DNA from: Asinibacterium sp. OR53 | GTDB taxonomy: Bacteria > Bacteroidota > Bacteroidia > Chitinophagales > Chitinophagaceae | DNA length: 64,000 nucleotides | Reading direction: 5' to 3' | Assembly (NCBI RefSeq): GCF_000515315.1 | Contig: NZ_KI911562.1 | Location: 3,319,220 to 3,383,219, forward strand | In this document: positions 10,149 through 19,292 of the stretch, in pieces | Layout: every line of letters starts with the position of its first letter | Numbering within the stretch: the first letter of the stretch is position 1 | Position numbers and translations under genes: made by a program | The notes under the pieces: generated by a model | The model's database searches: none | Told to the model about the DNA's origin: nothing | Seen by the model: the letters and a program-made list of their open reading frames with translations, nothing else

Positions 10149-11417
10149 ATGGAAACCTACGGAAAAATATTGTCGATTGCCATGCCCGCTTTCCTGGCAC
10201 TCGTACTTTTTGAAAAATGGTACGGCTGGTACAAAGGAAAGGATACGGTTCGCAATATGGATATGATATCGAGCCTGAGTTCCGGTATTACCAATGTTAC
10301 CAAAGATGTGCTGGGACTGAGCATTGCACTCATCAGTTATCAGTGGATGGTATCGCATCTTGCATTCACACATGTCAGTTCATCCCTGCTTACCTATATC
10401 ATTGCTTTCGTGGCACTTGATTTTGCCGGATACTGGGGCCATCGCATTGCACATGAATACAATTTTTTCTGGAACAGTCATATCATACACCATAGCAGCG
10501 AAGAGTTCAACCTGGCCTGCGCTTTAAGGCAAAGCATTTCCATCTTTGTGAAGCTGTTTACCATTTTCCTGTTACCGGCTGCGTTGTTGGGCGTGCCTGC
10601 CCAGGTGGTAGCAGTTGTTGCGCCGTTGCATTTGTTTGCGCAGTTCTGGTATCACACACAACATATTGGCCGGATGGGGTGGCTGGAATATATTATCGTT
10701 ACGCCTTCCCATCACCGGGTACACCATGCCATCAACAAAGAATATATCGATAAGAATTACGGACAGATTTTTATCTTCTGGGATCAATTGTTCGGTACTT
10801 ACCAGGAAGAGTTGAAAAATGTGCAGCCGGTATACGGCATCACCAGGCCTGCTGCTACCTGGAATCCCATCAAGATCAATTTCATGCATCTCTGGTTACT
10901 GATCAAAGATGCGTGGCATGCAAAACAATGGAAAGACAAACTTCGAATCTGGTTCATGCCCACCGGCTGGCGTCCGGCAGATGTAGCAGAGCGATACCCT
11001 GTGTATAAAATCGAAGACGTGTATCATTTCTCCAAATACAGTGCGTCTGATGATTCCATGTTACTGGGCGCCTGGTCATGGGTGCAACTGTCCATCCTGT
11101 TATTGTTTATCAGTTACCTCTTTGGCAATATCGCGCAGATTGGCAGTCCGGCTATGTTTCTTTATGGAGGTTTTGTATTCCTCTACGTATATGCTTTCAC
11201 CGAACTGATGGACCGTGCTACTTACGCATGGGTGTGGGAATTGTTGAAAGACGGACTGGGTATCGGCATTATCCTGTACACTGGCGACTGGTTTGGCACC
11301 AGGCATTATTTTGCGTATGCACCTCAGGTACTCATTGGTTATTTCCTCCTTTCCATGTTGGTGTGCCTGTATTTTGTATCCCGTAACAGACAGCAAGGCA
11401 CTGCGGTTTCCTTATAA
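10149..11417 (+). CDS. Sterol desaturase / fatty acid hydroxylase superfamily membrane protein
   Basis: About 422 residues from the ATG at 10149; an upstream in-frame TTG at 10128 is less likely. Several membrane segments flank the eight-histidine di-iron motifs of this superfamily: HRIAHE, HIIHHSSEEFN and SHHRVHHAIN, separated as expected, in about residues 100-200. The second half (about 300-420) adds four hydrophobic helices. It probably hydroxylates or desaturates a lipid in the inner membrane. It runs opposite to the hydroxyproline genes on both sides and interrupts that cluster. No functional link to proline metabolism is evident. Confidence 0.88.
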   Translation: METYGKILSIAMPAFLALVLFEKWYGWYKGKDTVRNMDMISSLSSGITNVTKDVLGLSIALISYQWMVSHLAFTHVSSSLLTYIIAFVALDFAGYWGHRIAHEYNFFWNSHIIHHSSEEFNLACALRQSISIFVKLFTIFLLPAALLGVPAQVVAVVAPLHLFAQFWYHTQHIGRMGWLEYIIVTPSHHRVHHAINKEYIDKNYGQIFIFWDQLFGTYQEELKNVQPVYGITRPAATWNPIKINFMHLWLLIKDAWHAKQWKDKLRIWFMPTGWRPADVAERYPVYKIEDVYHFSKYSASDDSMLLGAWSWVQLSILLLFISYLFGNIAQIGSPAMFLYGGFVFLYVYAFTELMDRATYAWVWELLKDGLGIGIILYTGDWFGTRHYFAYAPQVLIGYFLLSMLVCLYFVSRNRQQGTAVSL

Positions 11418-11440
11418 CAATATCAAAGAGCAAATCGTAT

Positions 11441-12880
11441 TTATTCTTTTCCCATTACCCCATTGCGCATCCTCCAGATGTTCAAAGGATTGCTTTCCTG
11501 CAGGGCTTCAGGCAAAAGTGCCGGGGGGCAATGCTGGTAGCATACAGGCCGCACCCATCGTTTCACGGCATTGATGCCAACAGCTGTAAAACGGCTGTCG
11601 GTAGTAGCCGGGAATGGGCCGCCATGTACCATACTCGGGCACACTTCCACACCGGTAGGCACTCCATTGAACACGATCCTGCCGGCAATAGAAGTGGCCG
11701 TATCGAGTAATACGGGGTGATTGGTAAAATCTTTATCGGTACCCATTAAACTGGTAGTCAGCTGACCGGTCAGTGAGACCCACACTTTCAACAATTCATC
11801 CATATCCTTGCATCGTACCAGCAAAGAATAGGGGCCGAACACTTCTTCATGCAACAGAGGGTTGGCGAGGAAAGTAGTACCGTCTACCATGGCAACAGTG
11901 GGCAATGCTTCCATCTCCTGCGGAGCGGCGGCCGCCTGCTGTAACACTGCTACGTGTTGCTCGTGTAAAGCCGCTTCCATTTTTTCATAATACGCTTTAT
12001 GAATGCCTGTATGCAGCATTTTAGCGGGAGCTACTGTTTCAATGGCTGCACGAAGGGTATCGATGAACGCAGGTAAGGCATCTGTTTCAATGGCCAGCAT
12101 CAATCCGGGATTGGTGCAGAATTGTCCCATTCCCAATGTAATGGATGCCGCATATTGTTTCGCCAGCACTGCACCGTTTTGTGCAATGGCATCCGGCAGG
12201 AATACAACAGGATTGGTGCTGCCCATTTCTGAAAAAACAGGAATGGGTTTTTCCCGTGCGATGGCATAATCATACAATGCCCTCCCACCCTTATAAGAAC
12301 CGGTGAAGCCAACGGCTGCAGTAGCCGGATGCTCCACGAGGTTTTTTCCTGCTTCGAATGAAGTATCGGTTACGTGCTGAAAAACATGTTTGGGCATGCC
12401 GCAGCTTGTGATGGCTTGCTGAATGGCTTCATTGACCATTTCAGAAGTGTGCAGGTGCGCCGGGTGTGCTTTGACTACAACGGGACAACCGGCGGCCAAC
12501 GCGCTGGCGGTATCACCTCCCGCGGTGGAATAAGCGAAAGGAAAATTGCTGGCGCCGAATACCACAACAGGACCCAATGGCAATAACATTTTACGGATAT
12601 CGGATACTGCTGTATCTATCGACGCTTCTACCCAGCTTCCTTCGCGCAGCATGGCCGCGAACATGCGCAACTGCATGGTGGTTCTGCCCCGCTCGCCTGT
12701 TAACCTGGGCAAAGGCAGATTGGTTTCTGCTGCGGCCTGGTTCAATAAACGGTCGCCCAGCGCCTCTATATTAGAAGCAATGGTTTCAAGGAACCGGGCT
12801 TTATCTGTATCGGGTATTTTTTTATAGGCCGCAAATGCTTGTGCTGCCTGCTGCATGACCTGGTTGATAGCGGCATTCAT
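11441..12880 (-). CDS. 2-oxoglutarate semialdehyde (2,5-dioxovalerate) dehydrogenase, ALDH family
   Basis: 479 residues. ALDH features are the PVVVFGASNFPFAYS block of the cofactor site, the general-base Glu region FSEMGSTNPVV, the catalytic Cys in GMGQFCTNPGL, and the EEVFGPYSLL motif near the C-terminus. The FPFA/ STAGGDTASALAAGCPVVVK pattern is that of the KGSADH/dioxovalerate subfamily. It would oxidise 2-oxoglutarate semialdehyde to 2-oxoglutarate, the last step of hydroxyproline breakdown. It starts 4 bp from the stop of the upstream DapA-family gene, so the two are one transcript. Confidence 0.9.
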   Translation of the reverse strand: MNAAINQVMQQAAQAFAAYKKIPDTDKARFLETIASNIEALGDRLLNQAAAETNLPLPRLTGERGRTTMQLRMFAAMLREGSWVEASIDTAVSDIRKMLLPLGPVVVFGASNFPFAYSTAGGDTASALAAGCPVVVKAHPAHLHTSEMVNEAIQQAITSCGMPKHVFQHVTDTSFEAGKNLVEHPATAAVGFTGSYKGGRALYDYAIAREKPIPVFSEMGSTNPVVFLPDAIAQNGAVLAKQYAASITLGMGQFCTNPGLMLAIETDALPAFIDTLRAAIETVAPAKMLHTGIHKAYYEKMEAALHEQHVAVLQQAAAAPQEMEALPTVAMVDGTTFLANPLLHEEVFGPYSLLVRCKDMDELLKVWVSLTGQLTTSLMGTDKDFTNHPVLLDTATSIAGRIVFNGVPTGVEVCPSMVHGGPFPATTDSRFTAVGINAVKRWVRPVCYQHCPPALLPEALQESNPLNIWRMRNGVMGKE

Positions 12881-12884
12881 TTGA

Positions 12885-13805
12885 TTACAATTTTATTTGC
12901 AAATAATCCGGCAGTACAGGGCGGGATGCGATACCATCGTTGATGATCTTTAAAATCCTCTCACGCTCTGCTCCTGCCAAAATAAGACGTGGCGCACGTA
13001 CATACTCTGCACCAACGCCCGCCTGCGCTGCTGCTAATTTAATGTATTGTACCAGTTTTGGGTGAATATCCAGTTCCAGCAAAGGCATGAACCAACGATA
13101 GATAGCAGTGGCTTCTGCGATACGGCCTGCTTTGACCAGGCGATAAATGGCTACGGTCTCGGCGGGAAAAGCGCATACCAATCCGGCTACCCATCCATCG
13201 GCTCCCAATGCCATCTCTTCCAGCGCAATGGTATCTACACCGCACAATATGCTGTAACGATTACCAAAACGGTTGCGCAGCCTGGTTACATTCGAAACAT
13301 CGCGGGTAGATTCTTTGATTGCGTTGATATTGCTGCTGGCAGCCAGTTCACCAAACATATCGAGCGTTACTTCCACCCGGTAGTCTACCGGGTTATTATA
13401 GATCATAATAGGGAGGTCTGTGGCTGCCGCTATGGTCTGAAAATAATGCACGGTCTCCCTGTCGTCACTTTTGTATCGCATGGGAGGTAATAACATCAAT
13501 CCATCGGCCCCCCATGATTTGGCATAGGCCGATTGCAGTAGAGCTTCCCTGGTGCTGCCTTCTGCAATATTGAGTATCACCGGCACCTTACCCTTCACTT
13601 TGTCAACCGTAAACTTTACCAGTCTTTCTTTTTCATCGGTGGTCAATACACTGGCTTCACCCAATGTGCCGCCCAGTACCAGGCCGTCTACCCCGGCATC
13701 CAGTTGTGTCTGCAGGCTCTTTTCGAATAATGGCAGGTCCAGTCCGTCATTTGCGGTGAACTGTGTAGTGATGGCGGGAAAAACGCCTTTCCATGCAAAC
13801 TGCAT
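12885..13805 (-). CDS. DapA-family lyase, probably pyrroline-4-hydroxy-2-carboxylate deaminase
   Basis: About 306 residues of the dihydrodipicolinate synthase/NAL TIM-barrel family. Visible are GVFPAITTQF at the N-terminus, the GGTLGEASVLT substrate-carboxylate loop, IMIYNNPVDY with the family Tyr, and the Schiff-base Lys in INAIKESTRD. The ATG at 13805 is preferred over 13838 because the family N-terminus begins there. In this operon with epimerase, dehydrogenase and KGSADH, the expected reaction is deamination of pyrroline-4-hydroxy-2-carboxylate to 2-oxoglutarate semialdehyde. Alone it could be any DapA-family lyase. Confidence 0.88.
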   Translation of the reverse strand: MQFAWKGVFPAITTQFTANDGLDLPLFEKSLQTQLDAGVDGLVLGGTLGEASVLTTDEKERLVKFTVDKVKGKVPVILNIAEGSTREALLQSAYAKSWGADGLMLLPPMRYKSDDRETVHYFQTIAAATDLPIMIYNNPVDYRVEVTLDMFGELAASSNINAIKESTRDVSNVTRLRNRFGNRYSILCGVDTIALEEMALGADGWVAGLVCAFPAETVAIYRLVKAGRIAEATAIYRWFMPLLELDIHPKLVQYIKLAAAQAGVGAEYVRAPRLILAGAERERILKIINDGIASRPVLPDYLQIKL

Positions 13806-13953
13806 ACGTATAAAATTTGAATCAAAGGTAGTTCGCACCGGGTAGCGCTTATTGATCGCAATTCATCAATACTGATACTATTTTATTCATTTTTAAAAAG
13901 AATATTTCACAATTGAATTAATTTAGGATCATTAATCGCTTCCTGGACCCTTT

Positions 13954-14808
13954 ATGAAAATCGTTCCCTTTAAAATTCCCCGTTCGGGCAATGAAGCCAT
14001 TCGTGTACAGGTAGATGCCATGCCCCATCTTTACAACCATCTTCACCAGCATCCCGAGATACAACTTACACTGGTGGTGGAAAGTCATGGTACATTGGTT
14101 GCCGGCGATTATGTAGGCAGGTTCAGGGAGGGCGATGTGTTTGTGATCGGCTCCAACCAACCACATGTATTCAGGAATGATGCTGTGTATTTCAAGAAGA
14201 AGTTGAAAGCCAAAGCCATTACATTGTTCTTTGATGAAAGCACATTGGGCAGCCTGTTCTGGCAGCAGGAAGAAGTAAAATCATTCCTTCCTTTTTTCAG
14301 GAACAGTCTAGGCGGGTATCGTTTCAAAGGGAAAAAACAGGAGCAGTTGCGAAATCTATTACTGCAAATAGCCGGCGCCGAAAAAATGGATAAGGTCATC
14401 CTGTTCATGGAAATGATCAAACTACTGTCTTCTAAAAAAGAAACAACGGCTTTGTCCCATGCCGTTGTACAAAGACCTATCCGCGATTTCGACGGCAGCA
14501 GGCTCAATGCCGTACTGGAATATACATTCAGGGAAAGTCACCGCACCATCCGGCTGGAAGAGATTGCCGCTGTAGCTAATATGACAGAAGTGGCGTTCTG
14601 CAAGTATTTCAAGACCAGGACCCGCAAAACCTATACGCATTTCCTGAACGAGATCCGCATCAACAATGCCTGCAAATTATTATTGGCGGGCGACCAGCCC
14701 ATATCAACGGTTTGTTATGAAACGGGGTTCAGCAACCTTTCGCATTTCAACCGGATATTCAAAAAGATCACGGGTAAAACACCCGGGCATTACCGGGCAT
14801 CGGTATGA
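13954..14808 (+). CDS. AraC-family transcriptional regulator (probable hydroxyproline-cluster regulator)
   Basis: 284 residues. An N-terminal cupin (about 1-100, with HLHQHPEIQLTLVVESHG and GDVFVIGSNQPHVFRND) is followed by a C-terminal two-HTH AraC domain (about 185-284). The latter includes VANMTEVAFCKYFKTRTRKTY, then STVCYETGFSNLSHFNRIFKKITGKTPGHYR. It is divergent from the deaminase-KGSADH operon across about 150 bp, the usual arrangement for a pathway-specific activator. The inducer is presumably hydroxyproline or a pathway intermediate. A paralogue with the same layout controls the fucose operon at 51722. Confidence 0.92.
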   Translation: MKIVPFKIPRSGNEAIRVQVDAMPHLYNHLHQHPEIQLTLVVESHGTLVAGDYVGRFREGDVFVIGSNQPHVFRNDAVYFKKKLKAKAITLFFDESTLGSLFWQQEEVKSFLPFFRNSLGGYRFKGKKQEQLRNLLLQIAGAEKMDKVILFMEMIKLLSSKKETTALSHAVVQRPIRDFDGSRLNAVLEYTFRESHRTIRLEEIAAVANMTEVAFCKYFKTRTRKTYTHFLNEIRINNACKLLLAGDQPISTVCYETGFSNLSHFNRIFKKITGKTPGHYRASV

Positions 14809-16116
14809 TCAGACCACTTCTCCTTCAAGATCGTAATCGTAAGCTTTGGTAATTTTTACCTGCACAAATTCGCCGATGGTGAGTTTTTTATTCGCGTGCA
14901 CCACTACTTCATTGTCTACTTCCACACTATCAAACTCTGTTCTACCTAAATAGCGGCCCGCTTCTTTTTTATCGATGAGCACTTTGAATACCTTCCCTAC
15001 TTTTTCCTGGTTCTTTTCAAAACTGATCTCCTGCTGCACTTCCATGATCTCCTGTGCACGTCTTGATTTTTCATCGGCCGGCACGTCATCAACCATATCA
15101 TAAGCCGATGTATTTTCTTCGTGGCTGTAATTGAAAATACCTACGCGATCGAAACGATGTTCCTGTAAAAATGCCTTCAACGCTGACACATCGGCTTCTG
15201 TTTCACCGGGGAAGCCTGCGATCAATGTGGTACGCAAACAAATACCAGGCACTTTTTCCCTAATCTGTTGGATCAGTTCGGTCATTTCTTCGCGGGTAAT
15301 GTTCCTGCGCATGGCTTTGAGCATGTTGTTGCTGGCATGCTGCAACGGCATATCGAGGTATTTGCAGATATTATCGCGCTCCCGCATGACGTCCAGTATC
15401 TCCAATGGAAATTTGCTTGGGTATGCATAATGCAACCTGATCCATTCCAATCCTTTCACATCTGCCAGGGCATGTAACAACCTGGGTAATTCCCTTTTCT
15501 TGTAAATATCCAGTCCGTAATACGTAAGTTCCTGTGCAATGAGCATGATCTCTTTCACGCCTTTCTTCACCAGTGCTTCGGCTTCGGTCACCAATTCTTC
15601 AATGGGTTTGCTCACATGCTGTCCGCGCATGAGCGGGATGGCACAAAAAGCGCAGGTACGGTTGCATCCTTCGCTGATCTTCATGTAGGCATAGTGCTGG
15701 GGCGTGCTCAGCAAACGTTCACCCAACAATTCGCTTTTATAATCTGCTTCAAATTTCTTCAGTATCAGGGGTAATTCCATGGTGCCGAACCAGGCGTCCA
15801 CTTCGGGTATTTCAGATTCCAGGTCGCCACGATAACGTTCACTGAGGCAACCGGTCACATACACTTTATCGAGTTCGCCCCTGCGTTTCAATTCTACCTG
15901 GTCGAGAATGGTGTTGATGCTTTCTTCTTTGGCTTTATCAATGAAGCCACAGGTGTTCACCACCACGATGTTATGGTCCAGCTTTTTGTTTTCATGCACC
16001 ACCGCAATATCATTGGCAGCGAGTTGTCCGCTCAGCACTTCACTGTCTACCAGGTTCTTGCTGCAACCCAGCGTAATGATATTGACCTTATCCTTTTTTA
16101 AACTCCGAACTTTCAT
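14809..16116 (-). CDS. rimO: Ribosomal protein uS12 methylthiotransferase RimO
   Basis: About 435 residues of the radical-SAM methylthiotransferase family. The N-terminal MTTase domain has ITLGCSKNLVDSE, a second Cys in VNTCGFID and a third in VTGCLSERY. The radical-SAM CxxxCxxC is in GCNRTCAFCAIP (about 148). TRAM-like C-terminal strands follow. The SKNLVDSE signature and the IPLMRGQHVSKP segment distinguish RimO from MiaB. It modifies an Asp of ribosomal protein S12. The ATG at 16116 is chosen over an upstream TTG. Its stop abuts the convergent AraC gene. Confidence 0.96.
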   Translation of the reverse strand: MKVRSLKKDKVNIITLGCSKNLVDSEVLSGQLAANDIAVVHENKKLDHNIVVVNTCGFIDKAKEESINTILDQVELKRRGELDKVYVTGCLSERYRGDLESEIPEVDAWFGTMELPLILKKFEADYKSELLGERLLSTPQHYAYMKISEGCNRTCAFCAIPLMRGQHVSKPIEELVTEAEALVKKGVKEIMLIAQELTYYGLDIYKKRELPRLLHALADVKGLEWIRLHYAYPSKFPLEILDVMRERDNICKYLDMPLQHASNNMLKAMRRNITREEMTELIQQIREKVPGICLRTTLIAGFPGETEADVSALKAFLQEHRFDRVGIFNYSHEENTSAYDMVDDVPADEKSRRAQEIMEVQQEISFEKNQEKVGKVFKVLIDKKEAGRYLGRTEFDSVEVDNEVVVHANKKLTIGEFVQVKITKAYDYDLEGEVV

Positions 16117-16145
16117 AAGCGGCAAAAATACCGCAAAAAGGCGAG

Positions 16146-16658
16146 TCAGGGCTTGTAATCTTCCCTGTTCATATAGAAGAGGTCCAGCGGTTTTTGCTGT
16201 TGTGTTACAGATGCTTTGCGCATAAACCCCGCTTTTTCCAACACTTTGCAGGAAGCAGTATTAGCGGGTTCGGTAATGGCAAAAATGGCCGCACGTTTCG
16301 TGTTATTAAAAAAATACTCAATGCCTGCTTTCAGTAATTCCACCGCATAGCCGCGGCCCCAGCATTCCGGCATCAGTCCATAGCCGATATGAATATCATC
16401 GGTGCCCGACATATAAAGAAGAGAAAAAGTACCCACAAAATGACCTGTATGTTTATCTGCTACAAAATAACGGCCTAAACAGGAACCCGGCTGGTACAGG
16501 TTAAGGTTCTCTGTGAGGAATACATCGCATTCGGTCCTGTTCTTTACCGGCCTGATATACTGCATAACAACCGGGTGGCTGTTGAAGCGGTAAAAGTCTT
16601 CGGCGTCTTCCTGAGCAAAACGCCTGACCGTTAGTCGTGCTGTCTCAAATATTTGCAT
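16146..16658 (-). CDS. GNAT family N-acetyltransferase (RimJ/RimL-like)
   Basis: 170 residues of the Acetyltransf_3 type. The N-terminal ETARLTVRRF and middle HIGYGLMPECWGRGYAVELLKAGIEYFF carry the acetyl-CoA-binding V/I-x-x-x-x-R/Q-G-x-G/A pattern (RGYA). Near the end is TEPANTASCKVLEKAGF, typical of ribosomal-protein and amino-acid acetyltransferases. The substrate is unknown. It ends 4 bp after the start region of the YpdA-like gene's stop, so both may be cotranscribed. Confidence 0.9.
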   Translation of the reverse strand: MQIFETARLTVRRFAQEDAEDFYRFNSHPVVMQYIRPVKNRTECDVFLTENLNLYQPGSCLGRYFVADKHTGHFVGTFSLLYMSGTDDIHIGYGLMPECWGRGYAVELLKAGIEYFFNNTKRAAIFAITEPANTASCKVLEKAGFMRKASVTQQQKPLDLFYMNREDYKP

Positions 16659-16661
16659 AGG

Positions 16662-17636
16662 TTATGAAAGGTTGCCTGCAATATGATCCATGATCTTTAT
16701 TGCATGCTCCCTTGAGTTCTCAATAAAAAGGCTATGCGTATCCATGCCGCCACAGATCACGCCTGCCAGGTATATTCCCGGCACATTCGTTTCATGGGTG
16801 ACGGGGTCGTAGCTGGGCTTTCGCACTGCATCCTCCGATAATTCAATGCCCAGTTTTTGCAGGAAAGACAGGTCAGGCTGGTATCCTGTGGCGGCGATCA
16901 CGCAGTCATTGGCCAGGGTGATCTTCCCTTCTGGTGTAAAGATATCCACTTCCTGTTCTCTTATTTCACTAATACAGGAATTGAAATAAGCTTTGATGGA
17001 ACCTTCCTGTATGCGGTTTACAATATCCGGTCGCACCCAGTATTTCACACGGGTACCGATCTCTTCCTGCCGTACCACCATCGTGACTGCCGCGCCTTTG
17101 CGCCAGGTTTCCAGTGCTGCGTCTACTGCCGAATTGTTCGCTCCTACTACCAGCACTTTCCGGAAAGCATAAAAATGCGGATCGTTATAATAGTGTGTTA
17201 CTTTGGGCAGGTCCTCTCCGGGCACATTCAGCAGAAAAGGTATATCGTAAAAACCGGTTGCCATTACAATATATTTCGCCTGGTATGAATGCCCACTGGA
17301 TGTATGCACTTCAAAACCATTTGCGTTTTTTCCAACTGTTTCCACTTTTTCAAACAAGCGGATGTCCAATGCCGCAGCAACAGCCACCCGCCTGTAATAT
17401 TCCAGCGCTTCGTTCCTCGTGGGTTTGGCATTGTTGCTTACAAAAGGAACACCCCCAATCTCCAACCGCTCCGAAGTGGAGAAAAAAGTCATGTTCACCG
17501 GGTAATGATACAGGGAGTTCACCAGGCAGCCTTTCTCCAGGATCACATAACGCAATCCCCTGGCTTTCGCTTCCAGTCCGCAACAAAGACCAATAGGCCC
17601 TGCCCCTACAATGATGATGTCCAGTGTTTCCTGCAT
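16662..17636 (-). CDS. ypdA: YpdA-family FAD/NAD(P) oxidoreductase (putative bacillithiol-disulfide reductase)
   Basis: 324 residues of the thioredoxin-reductase-like fold. The FAD motif IIVGAGPIGLCCGLEA is at about 8-23. LEKGCLVNSLYHYP, characteristic of YpdA, is at about 33. The NADPH motif VLVVGANNSAVDAALE is in the middle, and the FAD-binding ATGYQPD and PGIYLAGV lie near the end. YpdA enzymes reduce bacillithiol disulfide using a Cys in the GLCCG segment. The presence of bshC in the same window is consistent with that role. Not experimentally shown here. Confidence 0.9.
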   Translation of the reverse strand: MQETLDIIIVGAGPIGLCCGLEAKARGLRYVILEKGCLVNSLYHYPVNMTFFSTSERLEIGGVPFVSNNAKPTRNEALEYYRRVAVAAALDIRLFEKVETVGKNANGFEVHTSSGHSYQAKYIVMATGFYDIPFLLNVPGEDLPKVTHYYNDPHFYAFRKVLVVGANNSAVDAALETWRKGAAVTMVVRQEEIGTRVKYWVRPDIVNRIQEGSIKAYFNSCISEIREQEVDIFTPEGKITLANDCVIAATGYQPDLSFLQKLGIELSEDAVRKPSYDPVTHETNVPGIYLAGVICGGMDTHSLFIENSREHAIKIMDHIAGNLS

Positions 17637-17666
17637 ATATCTCTACGCTATCAAACCTCGTTTTTA

Positions 17667-19253
17667 TTATTTATGCACCTCGCTTGAAAAATGGAATTGA
17701 ATATCGGGATTATTGGTAATTTCCGTATTCAAAAACCATTCGCTTTGCGCCAGGTACACCGGGTGGCCGTCTTTGTCTTCGGCTGAATGCTGCTGTTTGA
17801 AACGCAGGAAATCTTCGAGTTTCTTTTGATCATTGCTGGTAAGCCAGCAGGCTTTGTAAAAAGGCATGGCCCTGAATTCACAGGCCGCGCCGTATTCCTG
17901 CAACAAACGATACTGGATCACTTCAAACTGGAGTTCTCCTACGCAACCGATGATCTTCTTATTGCCGCCGAATTGGGTGAACAATTGCGCCACGCCTTCA
18001 TCGGTGAGCTGACTGATGCCCTTTTCCAGTTGTTTGGTCTTCATGGGATCTTTGTTCACCAGTTCCTTGAATATCTCCGGTGAGAAAGTAGGGATGCCAG
18101 TAAAGAAAAAATCTTCTCCTTCCGTAAGGGTATCTCCTATTTTAAAATTGCCTGTATCGAACAAACCTACTACGTCTCCGGCATACGCATCTTCAATCAC
18201 ATCTTTACTGCGCGCCATGAAACTGTACGGGTTACTGAAGCGTATGTCTTTATCGAGTCGTACGTGATGGTAATATTTGTTCCGCTCAAAACGCCCGCTG
18301 CACACGCGCATGAATGCAATACGATCGCGGTGTTTGGGATCGAGGTTCGCATGGATCTTAAACACAAAGCCGCTGAATTTGTCTTCATCCACGCCTACTT
18401 TCCTGGCAGATGTTTCCCTGTCGCGCGGTGTGGGGGCGATCTGAATAAAAGTGTCGAGCATTTCTTTCACACCAAAATTATTCACCGCGCTACCGAAGAA
18501 TACCGGCGCCACTTTACCCGCCAGGTAATCGGGCACATTCAGTTCCCCATGTACCCCATCGATCAGTTCCACATCTTCCCTTAATTGTTCGGCGTCCCTA
18601 TCGCCCACTTTGGTATCGAGCAAAGGATCGGAAAGGTCGCTGATGGCAATGGTATCGTCTTCTTCTGCCTTGGTGCTTGCCGTGAAAAGGCGCAGGTTCT
18701 TTTCATGCAGGTTGTATACGCCCTTGAATTCTTTACCACTGTTGATGGCCCAGGTCATGGGATGCAACGAAATACGCAGTTCTTTTTCTATTTCTTCCAG
18801 CAGGTCGAAGCGGTTCTTTCCGTCGCGGTCCATTTTGTTGATAAAAACGATCACGGGTGTATCCCGCATACGGCAGACTTCCATCAAGCGGCGTGTTTGT
18901 TCCTCTACCCCGTTTACGCTGTCCACCACCAGTATAACGCTGTCTACCGCTGTGAGTGTGCGATAGGTATCTTCTGCAAAGTCTTTGTGACCGGGGGTAT
19001 CGAGCAGGTTGATGAGGGTATTTTCATATTCGAAGGTCATCACTGAAGTGGCCACCGAGATACCGCGCTGCCTTTCGATTTCCATGAAGTCGCTGGTAGC
19101 GTGTTTTTTGATCTTATTGCTTTTTACTGCGCCCGCCGTTTGTATGGCGCCGCCGAACAGGAGCAATTTCTCGGTCAGTGTGGTCTTCCCCGCATCGGGG
19201 TGTGAAATGATAGCAAATGTTTTGCGCCTGTTGATCTCTTTCTCGTATTTCAT
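17667..19253 (-). CDS. prfC: Peptide chain release factor 3 (RF3)
   Basis: 528 residues, the RF3 size. The G1 loop [15 protein letters not shown] is at about 16-30. G2 region [12 protein letters not shown]3 DTPGHKDF and G4 INKMDRDG follow. The [16 protein letters not shown] and [12 protein letters not shown] blocks of RF3 follow. This GTPase recycles RF1/RF2 from the ribosome after termination. It lacks the EF-G domain IV, which excludes EF-G or TetM-like protection proteins. Confidence 0.97.
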   Translation of the reverse strand: MKYEKEINRRKTFAIISHPDAGKTTLTEKLLLFGGAIQTAGAVKSNKIKKHATSDFMEIERQRGISVATSVMTFEYENTLINLLDTPGHKDFAEDTYRTLTAVDSVILVVDSVNGVEEQTRRLMEVCRMRDTPVIVFINKMDRDGKNRFDLLEEIEKELRISLHPMTWAINSGKEFKGVYNLHEKNLRLFTASTKAEEDDTIAISDLSDPLLDTKVGDRDAEQLREDVELIDGVHGELNVPDYLAGKVAPVFFGSAVNNFGVKEMLDTFIQIAPTPRDRETSARKVGVDEDKFSGFVFKIHANLDPKHRDRIAFMRVCSGRFERNKYYHHVRLDKDIRFSNPYSFMARSKDVIEDAYAGDVVGLFDTGNFKIGDTLTEGEDFFFTGIPTFSPEIFKELVNKDPMKTKQLEKGISQLTDEGVAQLFTQFGGNKKIIGCVGELQFEVIQYRLLQEYGAACEFRAMPFYKACWLTSNDQKKLEDFLRFKQQHSAEDKDGHPVYLAQSEWFLNTEITNNPDIQFHFSSEVHK

Positions 19254-19292
19254 AATGCTGAGGCCGCAAAGGTAAGATTTGTAGGGACTTGG

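Noticed and set aside
12003..12269. Plus-strand frame opposite the ALDH gene
   Set aside because: Shadow frame; the minus-strand gene has complete ALDH motifs.
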